12,936 nucleotides of DNA, taken from positions 1 to 12,936 of the forward strand of contig JAHIEN010000014.1 in the NCBI GenBank assembly GCA_018901615.1, written 5' to 3'. Below are positions 7,452-12,936 of this stretch, piece by piece. A model generated the notes under the pieces. It was not told the DNA's origin. It made no database searches and saw only the letters and a program-made list of their open reading frames with translations. The position numbers and the translations under genes were made by a program. Each line of letters starts with the position of its first letter. Position 1 is the first letter of the stretch. The stretch comes from Candidatus Omnitrophota bacterium. GTDB taxonomy: Bacteria > Omnitrophota > Gorgyraeia > Gorgyraeales > Gorgyraeaceae.

Positions 7452-8636
7452 TTAAGCAGCCAACCGCCTTGAAACTGGCAAAAATTCGTCAGAATCCCTA
7501 TCTCTTATAATACTCGCTATATTGTCTATTTCCCCCTGAGTTATAAAACCAAGCCTGTTTCGAAAATCCGCCAGTTTTATACCCGCCCCCTCAAAGACGT
7601 CCATTAATTCTTCGGCGTAATTATAATCTGTCGACCCTAAGTGGCTTTCCACGCGATCCATCCATAATAACAGCAATACCTCTGCCAGACAGCTGAACAC
7701 CTCGTTTTCCTTTCTGAGCCCAAAATCAAAATTGACCTTTAAGTTTTCAGCTTCCGCAATGCCGGATTCCACCACTATTACGTCTTTCCGCTCCACAGGG
7801 ATTTTCCCAGATACATTTTTTGGCTGGGCAGCGTCTACCACAAGGGCGCCTGGCTTTAAATGAGCGGATCTGACCACGGCCCCGGGCACGTTAGTAACCG
7901 CCAATACTACGTCAGCTTCTTTTATAAGATTTATGTTGTTTGATATAACTGTGTCGCTATGCTTAAAAGAAAACTCTTCGCACGTTTTATTAAGCGCGGC
8001 TAGATTCTTGTCTATTAATATTTTATACTTGAATTTAGCGTCCATAAGTTTGGAAGCCACAGAACCCACTGACCCAGCCGCCCCGACTACAGCCAGTTTC
8101 GCTTTGGCAGTATCCAATCCTACCCTTCTTGATATCTCCAGCACATTTTTAGCGGCGATCACGGCTGAAAAATTATTTCCCGTCGTAATAGCCATATTGA
8201 CCTTATCCGCTAGAAGCATCCCGTCGTCGCTCAGGATCGGGATAAACGCGCCTAATCCAAGTATTTTAACATCCAGCTTTTCCGCGAATCTGGCCGCCTT
8301 TATTATTTTTTTTCTAGCCATCTCTTTTTTAAGGACCATCATCCTTGTAGAAAGAGGGCAGAATATAAGCCAGCCGTTTGAAACAGTGCCGTCTTTTAAC
8401 CTGAAACCGGTAATCTTGGACCCTATTATAGTCCATAGGTTTTTGCTGAAGGCCTTGAGATGATTTTTGGGAAGCCAGTCCGCAAATGGGTATTTTTTAG
8501 AAAAATCCGATAGATCGATCGCGTGGGCCATGAAAATAAAGTCACCCTTGCCCACCAGTAACCTTACTATAAAACGCGGCATAAAAGGTATAAGAAGATC
8601 CCTAAAGGTAACGAATATTTGCTTGAAAGTTTCCAT
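7452..8636 (-). CDS. Long-chain acyl-ACP reductase (AAR)-like oxidoreductase
   Basis: A 394-residue protein whose layout matches cyanobacterial long-chain acyl-ACP reductase, which reduces fatty acyl-ACP to fatty aldehyde with NADPH. Visible matches are FIFMAHAIDLSDF near 33-45, KILGLGAF (124-131), TTGNNFSA (151-158), the Rossmann loop VVGAAGSVGS (183-192), VDAAQPKNVS (267-276), VESGIAE (289-295), NFDFGL (302-307) and FSCLAE (314-319). Cys316 sits where the AAR catalytic Cys lies (AYACMAE in cyanobacteria, from memory). It is longer than the roughly 340-residue cyanobacterial enzyme, with about 30 extra N-terminal residues and a longer C-terminal tail. No aldehyde-deformylating oxygenase is in the window, so the aldehyde product would go elsewhere. 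It is 27 bases after the FadL gene and 10 before the kinase. A related shikimate-dehydrogenase-fold enzyme of other specificity remains possible. Confidence 0.8.
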   Translation of the reverse strand: METFKQIFVTFRDLLIPFMPRFIVRLLVGKGDFIFMAHAIDLSDFSKKYPFADWLPKNHLKAFSKNLWTIIGSKITGFRLKDGTVSNGWLIFCPLSTRMMVLKKEMARKKIIKAARFAEKLDVKILGLGAFIPILSDDGMLLADKVNMAITTGNNFSAVIAAKNVLEISRRVGLDTAKAKLAVVGAAGSVGSVASKLMDAKFKYKILIDKNLAALNKTCEEFSFKHSDTVISNNINLIKEADVVLAVTNVPGAVVRSAHLKPGALVVDAAQPKNVSGKIPVERKDVIVVESGIAEAENLKVNFDFGLRKENEVFSCLAEVLLLLWMDRVESHLGSTDYNYAEELMDVFEGAGIKLADFRNRLGFITQGEIDNIASIIRDRDSDEFLPVSRRLAA

Positions 8637-8663
8637 AATGTAAAGGCCCCTTCTTGTTAGTCT

Positions 8664-9953
8664 TTAGTATTTATACGTCAAACTAACTGCCACGATGTTT
8701 ATATAGCCATTGTAATATCCATCCAAATCAGAAGTCGCTATGGCCACATCATTGGTTACTTTTCTCTTAACAAGTTTCACGTATTCATAGGCGGCGTCAA
8801 TGGTTAAAGAATCAGACAGGTCATATCCCATGCCAAGCGTAAAATTATGCTTGTCAGAATCAGGCAGGGCAGTATCAAAATTAGCGCTCGGTATAGGCGA
8901 TTCGACAAAAAGATATCCGCCCCTTAATTCAAGCTTGTCACTGGCTTTATACTCTGCGCCAAAACCCCACCCCAATGAATCTTCCCAGTCTTTAGCCGCT
9001 GGGTTCCCATCGTGAAGGACCGCCAGGCGCGTCTGGTTTGTCTCGGTGGTAAATTCCACATAGTCCTCTTCAATGCACGACCAACCAGTCCATTCCACAT
9101 CTACCTCAAATACCCATCTGTCATTTGGCCTGTATGCATATCCCGCGGCCATAGACCTAGGAATTGTCATTTTAGACTCTATATCTGTTGAATAATTATC
9201 GGGAAATAGCGGCGGGCCATACGCGCCTGCGCTTAAATTTGTCATCGAGGCCTTGCCCTTGTAATTAAGCTCTGCCTTGCTCCTGTATGAAAAACCTAGG
9301 CTATGCCTGTCTGACGGCCTGATCAAGAGCCCTATATTATAACCCAGGGCATCATCACTGCCTTTTAACTGAAATTCCCCGTCACCGGCCAGGGCTGAAA
9401 GCCTCTTGTATTTCGAGACATGAGAATTTACGTAATCCACCCCGGCTCCTATAGAGATAGTATCACTGATCTTGTACGCGACAGTGGGATTAGCCTGAGA
9501 TATCTCAAGGTCAGACTCTGTTGCCCTGTAAGCTGAAAAACTATCGTTTGCCCAGTCAGTGCCAAGGCCGTATGGTGAAGTCATGCCAAAACCGAACCGC
9601 CACTTTTCCAGGCCGAGGTCAGTAGCGTAATAAAGATGAGGTATCAGGAAGCTCTGTTTTTGCATCTGGCTTTTGCCGCCGCTCAGGTTGGTAAATGACT
9701 GGCGCGGCGCCTCCAGGGTATAGCCTATCCTTACATGACTGTCCTTTAACTGCACAAGGCCGGCCGGGTTAAAATGAACTGCTGAGGGCGAATCTGCCTG
9801 CGCAACAAAGGCCTGGCCTTTTCCAAGCGCCTCTGCGTCAAGCGCAGCCTCGTTCCTGAAACCTCCGCCGCCAAGGGCCAATACGTCAGAATTCAAGCAA
9901 AATAAAGCCGATAACGTGATTGCGAAAACTAGCAAATATAAGTGTTTTTTCAT
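8664..9953 (-). CDS. Outer membrane protein, FadL/OMPP1/TodX transport family
   Basis: A 429-residue outer-membrane beta-barrel of the family that passes long-chain fatty acids and other hydrophobic compounds. The signal peptide is about residues 1-26 (KKH, then a hydrophobic core, cleavage near VLA). The mature N-terminus has the family hatch motif ALGKGQAFVAQADSPSAVHF and NPAGL (62-66). The rest shows alternating amphipathic strands and the chain ends in SLTYKY, an aromatic terminal residue as expected for assembly by the Bam complex. Length is typical. It starts by ATGA overlap with the HTH gene and has a very strong ribosome site (GGAGGAGAGG at 9958-9967) inside the end of that gene. Its place before an acyl-ACP-reductase-like gene suggests a lipid or hydrocarbon substrate; the exact one is unknown. 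Confidence 0.93.
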   Translation of the reverse strand: MKKHLYLLVFAITLSALFCLNSDVLALGGGGFRNEAALDAEALGKGQAFVAQADSPSAVHFNPAGLVQLKDSHVRIGYTLEAPRQSFTNLSGGKSQMQKQSFLIPHLYYATDLGLEKWRFGFGMTSPYGLGTDWANDSFSAYRATESDLEISQANPTVAYKISDTISIGAGVDYVNSHVSKYKRLSALAGDGEFQLKGSDDALGYNIGLLIRPSDRHSLGFSYRSKAELNYKGKASMTNLSAGAYGPPLFPDNYSTDIESKMTIPRSMAAGYAYRPNDRWVFEVDVEWTGWSCIEEDYVEFTTETNQTRLAVLHDGNPAAKDWEDSLGWGFGAEYKASDKLELRGGYLFVESPIPSANFDTALPDSDKHNFTLGMGYDLSDSLTIDAAYEYVKLVKRKVTNDVAIATSDLDGYYNGYINIVAVSLTYKY

Positions 9954-10150
9954 ATAGCCTCTCCTCCGTTAGCGCTCTGCTCGCGCTCTTTAATCCATTT
10001 TTGAATGGATTCCCTTTTAATTCTCCAGCTCGTGCCTACCTTAAAGGCAGGTATCCTGCCATTTTTGACAAACTTATATATTGTCATAGGATGCATATCA
10101 AGGTATTCCGCAATGTCTTTTACTGTCATGACCTGCTTAATTTTAGCCAC
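9950..10150 (-). CDS. Small excisionase/MerR-type helix-turn-helix DNA-binding protein
   Basis: A 66-residue protein that is essentially one winged-helix domain of the excisionase family: MTVKDIAEYLDMHPMTIYKF (8-27) is the helix-turn-helix, followed by VKNGRIPAFKVGTSWRI and a last helix RESIQKWIKER. It starts with GTG (10148-10150), supported by AAGGAG 6 bases upstream (10157-10162). It is the first gene after a strong promoter and overlaps the FadL start by ATGA, so it is probably a transcriptional regulator of its own operon. It is not accompanied by an integrase or phage genes, so an excision role is unlikely. The target site is unknown; inverted repeats near the promoter are candidates. 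Confidence 0.9.
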   Translation of the reverse strand: MAKIKQVMTVKDIAEYLDMHPMTIYKFVKNGRIPAFKVGTSWRIKRESIQKWIKEREQSANGGEAI

Positions 10151-10156
10151 AATACT

Positions 10157-10162
10157 CTCCTT
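10157..10162 (-). promoter_or_regulatory. Ribosome binding site AAGGAG that supports the GTG start
   Basis: AAGGAG on the minus strand lies 6 bases before the GTG at 10148-10150. It decides the start of the HTH gene, which has no ATG until residue 8. Confidence 0.85.
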
Positions 10163-10190
10163 TATATTACGTTAAGTCTAAGTATAAAGA

Positions 10191-10218
10191 AGTATAATGA
10201 TTTTAAGGTGATTGTCAA
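10191..10218 (-). promoter_or_regulatory. Sigma70-type promoter of the HTH-FadL-signalling operon
   Basis: On the minus strand the -35 TTGACA (10213-10218) and -10 TATACT (10191-10196) are separated by 16 bp. A second TATACT lies at 10181-10186. The predicted transcript would start near 10184, leaving a leader of roughly 35 bases before the GTG. It lies in the 118-bp gap after the deacetylase gene. It is the only strong consensus promoter I saw in the window, and could drive the ten genes down to cstA. Confidence 0.75.
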
Positions 10219-10242
10219 GACACCCTCCCCCTAAGTTGACAA
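10212..10242. promoter_or_regulatory. Inverted repeat overlapping the -35 box, possible operator
   Basis: TTGTCAA (10212-10218) and TTGACAA (10236-10242) are exact reverse complements separated by 17 bp of C-rich sequence on the plus strand. One arm contains the -35 box. Such a site could bind the HTH protein encoded just downstream, but short repeats like this can arise by chance. Confidence 0.3.
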
Positions 10243-10245
10243 ATA

Positions 10246-10256
10246 CTGCAATGCAG
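10246..10256. repeat. 11-bp palindrome between the deacetylase gene and the promoter
   Basis: CTGCA and TGCAG flank a single A. It is 13 bases from the deacetylase stop codon. The stem is too short and there is no T-run, so it is not a convincing terminator; it may be a weak operator or chance. Confidence 0.3.
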
Positions 10257-10268
10257 AAATTGTAAACT

Positions 10269-11204
10269 TTAGGTCGTGAGGGCTTCCAGGTGGGCGTGGA
10301 CTGAATCTGCCAGGCTGAAAAGGTTATAGCCGCCTTCCAGCACTGACACAATGCGGTTTTCTGAATAAAGTTTCGCTGATTCTTTTAAAATAGCTGTCAT
10401 CTCGTAATACCCTTTCTCGGTTAGAGTTATAGATGACAGCGGGTCATCTCTGTGGCCGTCAAAACCAGCTGATATTAAAATAAACTGCGGCTTAAAACTA
10501 TTGACCTTTGGCACAACAAGTTCTTTGAATACCTTTATATATTCATTGTCTCCGCTTCCTGCTGGCATTGGCAAATTAAGGTTAAAACCTTTGCCTTTAT
10601 CTTTGCCATTGTCTTCTCTCGCGCCGGTCCCGGGATAATGGGGATACTGGTGAAGGCTTATATATAAAACTGACTCATCGTCGTAAAATGCCTCTTCTGT
10701 CCCGTTTCCGTGATGCACATCCCAGTCTATTACGACTACCCGCTCAATCCCATGCTGTTTCTGCAAATAACGCGCGGCAATCGCTATATTGTTGAATATA
10801 CAAAACCCCATTGCCTGTGAAGGCCTTGCATGGTGCCCTGGCGGCCTGACCATGCAAAAGGCATTATCCGCGCCTCCTTTGAAAACCAGGTCTATCGCAT
10901 TTATAACTCCTCCTGCGGCAAAAAGCGCGGCCTCAAATGAGTCCTGGGAAATAACCGTGTCAGGGTCAAGATTTAACAGGCCATTCTTGACAGCGTCTTT
11001 TACTTTGGCAATATAACTCCTATGATGCACCAGCGCGATATCATCGATAGACGCCTTTCCAGGCTCAGTTAATTGTAATTTGTTGATCAGATCTGTCTTT
11101 TGTAATTTTCTAAGGATTGCCTGTAGTCTTGAGGCCCGTTCAGGATGATGGGGCCCGGTGTCATGTTTGAGATAAATGGGGTGATATATTAATGCTGTCT
11201 TCAT
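10269..11204 (-). CDS. Histone deacetylase / acetoin utilization (AcuC-like) family hydrolase
   Basis: A 311-residue zinc-dependent amidohydrolase of the histone deacetylase superfamily; bacterial members remove acetyl groups from lysines, polyamines or small amides. All catalytic features are visible: RPPGHHA (120-126) with the His pair 124-125, DWDVHHGNGT (160-169) with zinc ligands D162 and H164, GFD with D249, and EGGY with the catalytic Tyr293. I chose MKTALIYHPIY (ATG 11202-11204) since family proteins start there; the open frame continues 10 residues upstream, but these are encoded by the palindrome. The A of this ATG is the last base of the 56-bp palindrome and no ribosome site is visible at normal spacing. 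It sits downstream of trpF without obvious link to tryptophan synthesis. The substrate is unknown. Confidence 0.93.
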   Translation of the reverse strand: MKTALIYHPIYLKHDTGPHHPERASRLQAILRKLQKTDLINKLQLTEPGKASIDDIALVHHRSYIAKVKDAVKNGLLNLDPDTVISQDSFEAALFAAGGVINAIDLVFKGGADNAFCMVRPPGHHARPSQAMGFCIFNNIAIAARYLQKQHGIERVVVIDWDVHHGNGTEEAFYDDESVLYISLHQYPHYPGTGAREDNGKDKGKGFNLNLPMPAGSGDNEYIKVFKELVVPKVNSFKPQFILISAGFDGHRDDPLSSITLTEKGYYEMTAILKESAKLYSENRIVSVLEGGYNLFSLADSVHAHLEALTT

Positions 11205-11259
11205 AATGTTCGAGGCTAAACCTCGAACATGCATGTTCGAGGTTTAGCCTCGAACATTA
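11204..11259. repeat. 56-bp perfect palindrome between trpF and the deacetylase gene
   Basis: The entire stretch equals its own reverse complement, centred between 11231 and 11232. It is made of two 25-bp subunits in opposite orientation (11206-11230 and 11233-11257), each with arms ATGTTCGAGG and CCTCGAACAT around a 5-base centre, joined by GC. The core TGTTCGAGG is shared with the copies at 2542-2607. On the minus strand it supplies the trpF stop TAA (11257-11259) and ends on the A of the deacetylase ATG. Transcribed, it could form one 28-bp hairpin or two small ones. There is no T-run. Confidence 0.95.
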
Positions 11260-11904
11260 ATCTTGTTCTGCTCGCCTTACTTCGCAGGTAAATTCTTCCA
11301 TAAGCTCAGCGTTCTTTTTGCCAGGACTTGATTCAATGCCGCTCGAGACATCTACGCCATAAGGCCTTATTTCCTTTATTGCTTCGTAGACATTGTCTGA
11401 ATTTAAACCGCCTGAAATTATAAGCTTCCTGCCGTATTCCTTTGCCAGTATAGCAAGCGAGATATCAAGGACTCTGCCTGTGCCGCCATACATGTCAGCT
11501 TTATACGCGTCTAATAAGATCGCGTCTGCCTGGCAATCCTCTATGGAACGAATACTCTCTTTATCTTTTACCCTGATGCCCTTTATCAGTTTAGCGCCTC
11601 TCAGGTTAAGATTTTTAAATCTCAAGCAATATTCCGGCGTCTCGTCACCATGCAGCTGGACAGCGGTCAATCCGCATTTTTCCACGCAATCTTCGACAAA
11701 TCTCAGATCCTCATTTACAAATACACCTACGCTTGTCACAAAAGGCGGCATGTCTTTTATTATTGCCTCTGCGTATTCAGGTGTGACATAACGCGGGCTG
11801 TCTTTAAAAAAGACAAAGCCAATGCTGTCTGCCCCGGCCAGAACAGCCTTATCAGCATCGCCCGAAGAAGTAATCCCGCAAAATTTCACCCTTACGCGAT
11901 TCAT
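11257..11904 (-). CDS. trpF: Phosphoribosylanthranilate isomerase
   Basis: A 215-residue TIM-barrel enzyme that converts N-(5'-phosphoribosyl)anthranilate to the carboxyphenylamino-deoxyribulose phosphate, third step of tryptophan synthesis from chorismate. VKFCGIT (6-12) carries the general base Cys9. GFVFFKDSPRYV (29-40), VQLHGDE (82-88) and ILLDAY (129-134) with the general acid Asp132 are all present. The phosphate loops are SGGLN (164-168) and VSSGIESSPGKKN (186-198). Length is usual. The ATG overlaps the trpC stop by ATGA, so they are translationally coupled. The stop codon lies in the 56-bp palindrome. Confidence 0.97.
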   Translation of the reverse strand: MNRVRVKFCGITSSGDADKAVLAGADSIGFVFFKDSPRYVTPEYAEAIIKDMPPFVTSVGVFVNEDLRFVEDCVEKCGLTAVQLHGDETPEYCLRFKNLNLRGAKLIKGIRVKDKESIRSIEDCQADAILLDAYKADMYGGTGRVLDISLAILAKEYGRKLIISGGLNSDNVYEAIKEIRPYGVDVSSGIESSPGKKNAELMEEFTCEVRRAEQD

Positions 11905-12695
11905 ATCCTGTTCTCTCCCATAATAGCCTTTACCTTGCTTTCAATGTCATTACTTTCTAAAAGCGCCCCGCCTATCAGCGCCGCATTGATTCCGGCCGTC
12001 TTCAACCTTGAGATATCATCACTACTCTCCAGGCCGCTCTCGCTTACCTTTATTATATCTTTTGGCAGCTCAGCCGCCAGCCTGAAAGTCGTCTCTATGT
12101 CTACTTTGAATGTATCAAGGTCCCTGTTATTTATACCTACTATACCGGCCTCTGCCTGAAGCGCTTTTTCCAGGTCGTTTCCATCGTGAATTTCTACAAT
12201 AGAATCCATGCCTATCCTCTCGGCCAGGTGCATAAAACTCGCTATCTCTTCTCTTGTCAGGATCCTGGCTATCAGGAGAATAGCGTCGGCCCCAAAATAA
12301 CGCGACTCGTAAATCTGGTATTCGTCTATAATAAAATCTTTTCTTAAAACAGGCAGGTTGACCGCGCGCCTGGCTTCTGCTATATGGGAAACATTGCCGC
12401 TGAAAAACTTTTTATCAGTCAGTATGGATAATGCCCTCGCGCCGCTCCTCGCGTATGCCGCAGCCAATCCAGCTACATCTATTTTCCTGAAAAAATTTTT
12501 CCTTCGTGAAGGCGATTTCTTTTTTATCTCAGCTATGAGATTGACTCGGCCGCCTGCGGATATTGCCTCTTTGAAAGGCCTTGCCCCTTTGAGCAGACGC
12601 TTTGAATCAACAAAATAAGTTATAGGCCGCCTGGCCTTTAAGCCGTCCACCTCTTTTCTTTTAAACCTGACTATTTCTTGTAAAAAATCCTTCAT
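11901..12695 (-). CDS. trpC: Indole-3-glycerol phosphate synthase
   Basis: A 264-residue TIM-barrel enzyme that closes the indole ring to form indole-3-glycerol phosphate, the step after TrpF. LIAEIKKKSPS (53-63) carries E56 and K58; LTDKKFFSG (92-100), LRKDFIIDEYQIYESR (117-132) with the catalytic Lys119, VEIHD (167-171) with Glu168, GINNRDL (187-193), SESGL (218-222) and IGGALL (241-246) follow in family order. Length is normal for a monofunctional TrpC. The ATG overlaps the trpD stop by ATGA and the stop overlaps trpF. trpD-trpC-trpF is a classic order. Confidence 0.97.
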   Translation of the reverse strand: MKDFLQEIVRFKRKEVDGLKARRPITYFVDSKRLLKGARPFKEAISAGGRVNLIAEIKKKSPSRRKNFFRKIDVAGLAAAYARSGARALSILTDKKFFSGNVSHIAEARRAVNLPVLRKDFIIDEYQIYESRYFGADAILLIARILTREEIASFMHLAERIGMDSIVEIHDGNDLEKALQAEAGIVGINNRDLDTFKVDIETTFRLAAELPKDIIKVSESGLESSDDISRLKTAGINAALIGGALLESNDIESKVKAIMGENRI

Positions 12696-12936
12696 GGCTT
12701 GTTGGTAAATTCTATGAGGGATTCCAGTTTCTTGAGCGCCTCGCCGGAATCAATAGACTCCCTGGCAACCTCTATCCCTTCTCTAAAATCCTTTGCCTTG
12801 CCGCCTGCCACAAGGGCAGCGGACGCGTTTAGAAGCACAATATCCTGGCGCGGGCCTTTCTTGCCTGCTATGACCTCTTTTACAATCTTCGCGTTCTCCT
12901 CACTGGTGCCGCCCCTTATCTCTTCGATACCAGCTA
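12692..12936 (-). CDS. trpD: Anthranilate phosphoribosyltransferase (C-terminal part; start outside window)
   Basis: I translated the minus strand from the window edge: about 80 codons, open from the edge to a TGA at 12692-12694. The fragment contains IRGGTSEENAKIVKEVIAG, then QDIVLLNASAALVAGGKA and FREGIEVARESIDSGEALKK. These are the C-terminal helices of TrpD: the GG-T-xENA segment, the LLNAxxAL segment and the GxxxAxxxIDSGxAxxxL end. The enzyme adds phosphoribosyl to anthranilate. The stop overlaps the trpC ATG by four bases, consistent with the operon. Confidence 0.93.
   Translation of the reverse strand, partial: AGIEEIRGGTSEENAKIVKEVIAGKKGPRQDIVLLNASAALVAGGKAKDFREGIEVARESIDSGEALKKLESLIEFTNKP

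Noticed and set aside
7933..8463. A 176-codon open frame on the plus strand
   Set aside because: It lies antisense within the acyl-ACP-reductase-like gene, whose motifs are clear, and its translation has no recognisable domain. The same holds for plus-strand frames inside cstA, apgM, FadL and trpF.
9950..10150. Phage excisionase, implying a prophage or integrated element
   Set aside because: No integrase, attachment repeat or phage gene is nearby; the domain is common in ordinary small regulators.
10246..10256. Terminator after the deacetylase gene
   Set aside because: The stem is only 5 bp and the following bases are not a T-run.
11205..11234. Ten extra N-terminal residues on the deacetylase
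   Set aside because: They are encoded wholly by the palindrome and family proteins begin at the MKTALIYH position.

Overview
All genes in this window lie on the minus strand, so the region is transcribed from high to low coordinates. The organism looks like an uncultured Gram-negative bacterium of moderate GC content. It has a FadL-type outer-membrane protein with a signal peptide, AT-rich third positions and very tightly packed genes. The gene mix (archaeal-type phosphoglycerate mutase, a short-branch CstA, many GAF and receiver proteins, an acyl-ACP-reductase-like protein) would fit a deep-branching lineage such as Candidatus Omnitrophota. That placement is inference; there is no rRNA or other marker here.

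Upstream block (12936 to 10269): the end of trpD, then trpC, trpF and a histone-deacetylase-family hydrolase. trpD/trpC and trpC/trpF overlap by 4 bases (ATGA). A perfect 56-bp palindrome lies exactly between trpF and the deacetylase gene. It contains the trpF stop codon and ends on the first base of the deacetylase ATG.

Main block (about 10218 to 1): a good sigma70-type promoter (TTGACA, 16 bp, TATACT) precedes a small excisionase-type HTH gene. After it come a FadL-like outer-membrane channel, a long-chain acyl-ACP-reductase-like enzyme, a multi-pass GAF histidine kinase, a receiver-only response regulator, a 78-residue lone DHp-like protein, a receiver/pseudo-receiver regulator and a GAF/HD-GYP c-di-GMP phosphodiesterase. 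Gaps are 27 bp or less, or the genes overlap. A pair of palindromes follows, then an archaeal-type phosphoglycerate mutase (or homoserine-kinase-like homologue) and the first 429 codons of a CstA transporter.

The most interesting element is the signalling cassette. The 78-residue protein aligns through both helices with the dimerisation/phosphoacceptor domain of the kinase two genes upstream, but has no ATPase domain. The order kinase, receiver-only protein, lone DHp, second regulator matches the logic of the Bacillus KinA/Spo0F/Spo0B/Spo0A relay. Here it appears as one compact operon, with an HD-GYP enzyme as probable output and lipid genes (FadL, acyl-ACP reductase) as probable input or target. 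A family of inverted TGTTCGAGG-type palindromes at two intercistronic sites is the second notable feature.

No tRNA, rRNA, CRISPR array, insertion sequence or convincing rho-independent terminator was seen. No stretch longer than about 120 bp lacks a gene.
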